A program made the position numbers and the translations under genes. The notes under the pieces are model-generated. The model saw nothing but the letters and a program-made list of their open reading frames with translations. It did no database searches and was not told where the DNA came from. From the NCBI GenBank assembly GCA_028871195.1, contig JAGWNT010000089.1, positions 1 to 16,025 on the forward strand: a DNA stretch of 16,025 nt, read 5' to 3'. Positions 13,779-16,025 of the stretch are shown in pieces (the first letter of the stretch is position 1; each line of letters opens with the position of its first letter). This stretch comes from REEB85 sp018971455. GTDB taxonomy: Bacteria > Pseudomonadota > Alphaproteobacteria > Acetobacterales > Acetobacteraceae.

Positions 13779-14705
13779 ATGAACCGCGAGACGGTCAGCG
13801 ATCTCATCGCCTTCCTCGCCGTCGCGCGGGAGCGCAGCTTCACCCGCGCGGCGGCCCGGCTCGGCGTGTCGCAATCGGCACTCAGCCAGACCATCCGCAC
13901 GCTCGAGGCGCGGCTCGGCCTGCGCCTGCTCACCCGCACCACCCGCAGCGTGGCGCCCACCGAGGCCGGCGAGCGGCTGCTGCACATCGCCGCGCCCCGC
14001 TTCGAGGAGATCGACGCCGAGCTTGCCGCCCTCGGCGAATTGCGCGACCGGCCCGCCGGCACCATCCGCCTGACGGCCGACGAATACGCCGCCGGCACCG
14101 TGCTGTGGCCGGCGCTCGAGCGCTTCCTGCCGGGCTACCCGGACATCAAGGTGGAAATCACCGTCGATTACGGCCTGACCGACATCGTGGCGGCGCGCTA
14201 CGACGCGGGCGTCCGTCTCGGCGACGTGGTGGCCCGCGACATGATCGCCCTGCCCATCGGGCCGGACCAGCGCATGAGCGTGGTCGGCGCGCCGGGATAT
14301 TTCGCAGCGCACGCGCCGCCGCGCACGCCGCAGAACCTCACCTTGCATAGCTGCATCAATCTCCGCCTGCCGACGCTGGGCGGCCTCTATGCGTGGGAGT
14401 TCGAGAAGGCCGGGCGTGAGGTGCGGGTGCGCGTGGAAGGGCGGCTGGTGTTCAACAGCATCGCCCTCATTCTACGCGCGGCGCTGGCCGGTTTCGGCCT
14501 GGCCTACCTGCCGGAGGACGAGGTCGCACCCCACCTCGCCGATGGCCGGCTGGTGCGGGTGCTGGCCGATTGGTGCCCGCCCTTCTCCGGCTATCACCTC
14601 TACTACCCCAGCCGCCGCCAGCACGCCCCCGCCTTCGCCGCCCTGCTCGACGCGCTGCGCGGCGAGGCGGCGCGCGGCTGGGAATCGCGCCCGCCGCCAC
14701 TATGA
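13779..14705 (+). CDS. LysR-family transcriptional regulator
   Basis: This 308-residue regulator has the standard LysR layout: an N-terminal winged helix-turn-helix (about 5-65; FLAVARERSFTRAAARLGVSQSALSQTI is the conserved core), a linker helix (to about 90) and a periplasmic-binding-protein-like effector domain (about 92-295). The RTTRSVAPTEAGERLL wing region is typical of the large subgroup that often controls a neighbouring aldo/keto reductase or other oxidoreductase. It is divergent from the cupin, reductase and tautomerase operon, and by the usual LysR arrangement probably activates it and represses itself. The inducer is unknown. The start ATG at 13779 gives the expected N-terminus. 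A secreted-protein gene follows within 30 bp. Confidence 0.92.
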   Translation: MNRETVSDLIAFLAVARERSFTRAAARLGVSQSALSQTIRTLEARLGLRLLTRTTRSVAPTEAGERLLHIAAPRFEEIDAELAALGELRDRPAGTIRLTADEYAAGTVLWPALERFLPGYPDIKVEITVDYGLTDIVAARYDAGVRLGDVVARDMIALPIGPDQRMSVVGAPGYFAAHAPPRTPQNLTLHSCINLRLPTLGGLYAWEFEKAGREVRVRVEGRLVFNSIALILRAALAGFGLAYLPEDEVAPHLADGRLVRVLADWCPPFSGYHLYYPSRRQHAPAFAALLDALRGEAARGWESRPPPL

Positions 14706-14732
14706 TGGCGCGCCATGCCAACCGGAGCGGCC

Positions 14733-15104
14733 ATGAAACCTGCCATTGCAGCCGCCCCCGTGGTGATGGTCCTCATGCTGCTCGCCCTGCCGCACGCGGC
14801 GATGGCGCGCAAGCCGCCGCCGCCGACGCACGTCTTCGGCGCCGGCACCGCCCCCTGCGCCGTGTTCCGCGACGCCACATCCGGCGACCTCAACACCCCG
14901 GCCGCCAATTTCTTCCTCTCCTGGCTCGACGGCTACATGACCGCTGTCGCCCAGAAAATCCCCAGCACCGACCGAAAACTCACGGCGATGGACCCGTCCG
15001 GCTGGATGCGCTGGATCAACGCCTATTGCACCAAAAACCCCAGGACGAGCTTTTATGGCGCGGCCAACCGGCTGGTCTTTTTCCTGGTGCGCCGACATAA
15101 ATAA
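14733..15104 (+). CDS. Small secreted protein with two cysteines, unknown function
   Basis: This 123-residue protein has a clear signal peptide (hydrophobic residues 4-20, likely cleavage after AMA near residue 25), so it is probably periplasmic. The mature part has two Cys (42 and 99), likely one disulfide, and segments FFLSWLDGYMTAV (about 60-72) and WMRWINAYCTKNP (91-103). The pattern Cys, then W-L-x-G-Y, then a second Cys before N-P is loosely reminiscent of Rap1a/Tai-type or HdeA-like small periplasmic proteins, but I cannot assign it. The ATG at 14733 is preferred over 14715 because GGAG lies five bases upstream. It follows LysR by 27 bp. It is the last gene with host-like GC content before the AT-rich right end. 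Confidence 0.68.
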   Translation: MKPAIAAAPVVMVLMLLALPHAAMARKPPPPTHVFGAGTAPCAVFRDATSGDLNTPAANFFLSWLDGYMTAVAQKIPSTDRKLTAMDPSGWMRWINAYCTKNPRTSFYGAANRLVFFLVRRHK

Positions 15105-15118
15105 TCGCGCGCTGTCGG
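15092..15118. terminator. Weak hairpin at the 3' end of the secreted-protein gene
   Basis: CCGACA (15092-15097) and TGTCGG (15113-15118) form a perfect six-base stem with a 15-base loop that spans the stop codon, followed by an AT-rich stretch. It lies between two convergent genes. The stem is short and the loop long, so terminator function is only possible. Confidence 0.25.
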
Positions 15119-15140
15119 ATTTACTAAAATCAAAACGCTT

Positions 15141-16025
15141 CTATTTTTTCCAGTTACACCCTTTGCTTTTACTATAAGAATTAAAAAAATTTTTGCCATT
15201 CAGATCATATTCAACTATAATTTCAAGACGTGCCCGGCCATCCGATTCATCCATATTGCCTTCAATCTGCACGTCACGAGCCCCATTTTTCCTGGCGTCC
15301 TGAGCGTCCTGCATCGGTGTAATCTTCGACAGAGCGCAGGCAGGGTTCATCTTGGTACCATCAAAAACCCACCATGCTCCCTCGTCTGAGGCATGCGTGA
15401 GCGCTGCGCCATCGAGAATTCGCTGCTGTTGATCTTGGCTATTGTTGCCATATGGTAAAATACGACTTAAGTCTTTCTTTGTATTATCTTGAGCATTAAA
15501 CGGATTTGAGCAGAGAGCGTGAGTTTTGTAGAAAGAATATGAATAGACCTTCTCGCCAATTTTATAGGAGATCACTTCATCCGCGTGTAGCGAGTCATTT
15601 TCCGTGAAATCAAAACTCGTGGCTCCAATCTTTGAAGCTTTATCAGCGAAATCCTTGGGGGTTTCTGACAGTTTTTTGCACTCGGAACTATTGTCATTTT
15701 CATTCTTGTAGTACCAATCAGCAACTTCGCTCGATTTGTTTTTATTTTCGGTCGTATCCTTCGCAACCACCTCGCGCTGAACCCAACCCGCACTACTATC
15801 ATTGTCCCATCGGATTCGGTCGTAGCCTACGAAGACGCCGCTGCTATCAATTTTGCGTCCCCTGGAGCCAGCGAGGACCGACCGACATCCTTGTCGAACG
15901 GCTGCGGCGACTGCTTCATGCATTCCGACCGCGTCCTTGGCCACAAATGCCTGGGCCATGGTGTCCGTCCATTGAGTCTCAATCTTTAGCGTTGGGCAGG
16001 ACATTGCAAGCACAATTGTAACGAT
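15141..16025 (-). CDS. AT-rich unrecognised protein, N-terminus beyond the window
   Basis: The frame runs from the TAG at 15141-15143 to the window edge without a stop, about 295 codons, so the true start probably lies outside. The first visible residues (IVTIVLAMSC) look like the end of a hydrophobic signal sequence, suggesting an exported protein; the AMSC is a poor lipobox. The rest is Asn, Ser, Lys and Asp-rich and contains six Cys spaced through the chain, the last four residues from the end. Middle and C-terminal segments (GEKVYSYSFYKTHALC, GAWWVFDGTKMNPAC) look like beta-rich folded sequence. Base composition drops sharply: the 15121-15180 stretch is only about 28 percent GC. I recognise no family. 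It is convergent with the preceding gene and probably of foreign origin. Confidence 0.65.
   Translation of the reverse strand: MVTIVLAMSCPTLKIETQWTDTMAQAFVAKDAVGMHEAVAAAVRQGCRSVLAGSRGRKIDSSGVFVGYDRIRWDNDSSAGWVQREVVAKDTTENKNKSSEVADWYYKNENDNSSECKKLSETPKDFADKASKIGATSFDFTENDSLHADEVISYKIGEKVYSYSFYKTHALCSNPFNAQDNTKKDLSRILPYGNNSQDQQQRILDGAALTHASDEGAWWVFDGTKMNPACALSKITPMQDAQDARKNGARDVQIEGNMDESDGRARLEIIVEYDLNGKNFFNSYSKSKGCNWKK

Noticed and set aside
1..16025. Search for CRISPR arrays, tRNAs, rRNAs, insertion-sequence ends, restriction partner of the methyltransferase, toxin-antitoxin pairs
   Set aside because: No direct-repeat arrays, cloverleaf structures, transposase motifs or nuclease partner were seen; the methyltransferase is of the solitary CcrM type.

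Overview
This is a chromosomal stretch of a very GC-rich (about 70 percent by eye) alphaproteobacterium. The best taxonomic marker is a CcrM-type GANTC adenine methyltransferase lying just downstream of rnhB, with the alphaproteobacterial C-terminal domain. A location in Rhodospirillales, possibly Acetobacteraceae, is a guess from overall gene character, not a demonstrated assignment.

Left part (1-4905): an HU-type nucleoid protein reads leftward to a hairpin terminator. It is divergent from murQ (peptidoglycan recycling), whose 3' end overlaps a convergent GabD-like aldehyde dehydrogenase by 20 bp. A possible 55-residue membrane peptide follows, then a decayed Asp/Glu racemase-family gene (frameshift plus large internal deletion). 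Next come two tandem genes for secreted DUF3617-type proteins. The first of the pair carries an in-frame TAG exactly where its paralogue has a conserved Trp codon. A perfect 10-bp hairpin closes this block.

Middle (4906-11903): ccrM and rnhB read leftward, with a degenerate hexamer repeat between them. Reading rightward are three units: a coupled acyl-CoA ligase and PanE-like reductase pair (4-bp overlap), an XRE-cupin regulator with a GNAT acetyltransferase partner and an operator-like dyad at its start, and a lone, divergent FliI-type ATPase gene with no flagellar neighbours in view.

Right part (11951-16025): cupin (mandelonitrile-lyase-like metal site), aldo/keto reductase and a PptA-like tautomerase form a leftward operon. 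It is divergent from a LysR regulator that probably controls it. A small secreted two-cysteine protein follows the LysR gene. At about 15105 base composition changes abruptly to AT-rich, and a large unrecognised ORF, open at the window edge, reads leftward. It looks like the margin of horizontally acquired DNA.

Most of the window is ordinary housekeeping and accessory metabolism. I do not see a convincing new multi-gene system. The points most worth a second look are the nonsense-mutated DUF3617 paralogue, the racemase remnant, the atypical orphan FliI, the LysR-divergent enzyme cluster and the AT-rich ORF at the right edge. No tRNA, rRNA, CRISPR array, insertion sequence or origin was seen, and no gap between genes exceeds about 215 bp.
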